DNA of 5,040 nucleotides from Pseudanabaena sp. CAN_BIN31 (GTDB taxonomy: Bacteria; Cyanobacteriota; Cyanobacteriia; Pseudanabaenales; Pseudanabaenaceae), in assembly GCA_026785865.1 (NCBI GenBank), contig JAJAZG010000257.1, forward strand, positions 1 to 5,040. The letters are read 5' to 3'. Below, piece by piece: positions 4,876 to 5,040 of this stretch. Every line of letters begins with the position of its first letter. The stretch's first letter is position 1. The notes under the pieces were generated by a model that saw only the letters and a program-made list of their open reading frames with translations, made no database searches and was not told the DNA's origin. Position numbers and translations under genes: made by a program.

Positions 4876-4915
4876 AAAAAAAAAGCCGGCGGCGCGGGTG
4901 TTTTTTTGTTTTTTT
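4837..4915. other. Extreme homopolymer tract, probable sequence artefact
   Basis: The order is G19 (4837-4855), C10 (4856-4865), G6 (4866-4871), T4, A9 (4876-4884), a GC-rich GCCGGCGGCGCGGG patch (4885-4898), then T7-G-T7 (4901-4915). Nothing else in this AT-rich window looks like it. It begins inside the stem of a hairpin repeat, a known trouble spot for polymerases and assemblers, so an artefact is the likeliest reading. Proline- and glycine-rich reading frames across it are not genes. Confidence 0.65.
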
Positions 4916-5013
4916 CGTAAGGGGTCATCATATAACGTAAGACAAGTGTGACCGTTGTAAAAATCTAAATATATTAATGGCATCTAACCACCACCAAGGA
5001 AAGAATTAAGCTA

Positions 5014-5040
5014 GACGACATAGTCTAGTTGGTAGAGCAG
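5014..5040 (+). tRNA. Probable 5' end of a tRNA gene, cut by window edge
   Basis: The last 27 bases read as a 7-base acceptor strand GACGACA (5014-5020), T8-A9, then GTCTAGTTGGTAGAGC and AG. AGTTGGTAGAGCAG is the standard D-arm of many bacterial tRNAs. The D-stem GTCT with GAGC pairs poorly (one C-A mismatch and two G-U), where GCTC would be normal. The anticodon lies outside the window, so identity cannot be read. A competing hairpin CTAGAC/GTCTAG (5011-5016 with 5023-5028) is also possible. Confidence 0.5.

Noticed and set aside
4710..4983. Two minus-strand frames with proline- and glycine-rich segments upstream of the dehydrogenase
   Set aside because: Their content comes from translating the G/C homopolymer tract; no family resemblance elsewhere.
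1..5040. CRISPR array, integrase or full insertion sequence
   Set aside because: No regularly spaced repeat-spacer pattern, no transposase or integrase motif, and no paired terminal repeats with target duplications were seen.

Overview
The window is cyanobacterial DNA. The octamer GCGATCGC (HIP1) occurs 11 times in 5 kb, where about 0.1 is expected by chance. Base composition is AT-rich, and the best-recognised genes match cyanobacterial types. A Pseudanabaena-like host is possible but is only a guess.

Layout. At 1-222 (minus) lies the start of a large DHH/CBS/poly(A)-polymerase-type gene that runs off the left edge and carries an in-frame TAG after 44 codons. At 355-817 (plus) is a compact toxin-antitoxin operon: a 70-residue antitoxin overlaps an 86-residue RelE/ParE-type toxin by 11 bases. 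About 400 bases of non-coding DNA follow, holding a 92-base imperfect palindrome and a second small hairpin. At 1215-1478 is a small stand-alone HNH nuclease, then a long inverted repeat, then a ribonuclease III gene (1583-2266). At 2369-3040 a Gp49/HigB-type toxin (plus) and an XRE/HigA-type antitoxin (minus) face each other tail to tail, 6 bases apart. The antitoxin has a near-consensus promoter overlapped by an inverted repeat. A perfect 17-bp-stem hairpin (3266-3311) sits just past the end of a class-3-like aldehyde dehydrogenase gene (3347-4738, minus). Upstream of that gene is a damaged second copy of the same hairpin, whose centre is replaced by long G and C runs and looks like a sequencing or assembly artefact. 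The last 27 bases look like the 5' end of a tRNA gene.

How the parts relate. Two toxin-antitoxin modules, an HNH nuclease and several palindromes make 355-3100 look like an accessory stretch set between housekeeping genes. The most unusual point is the convergent toxin/antitoxin pair, whose 3' ends would give overlapping transcripts if either terminates late, with a ribonuclease III gene immediately upstream. Ribonuclease III also appears to have Ser where the family normally has a metal-binding Asp. No CRISPR array, transposase or complete insertion sequence was seen.
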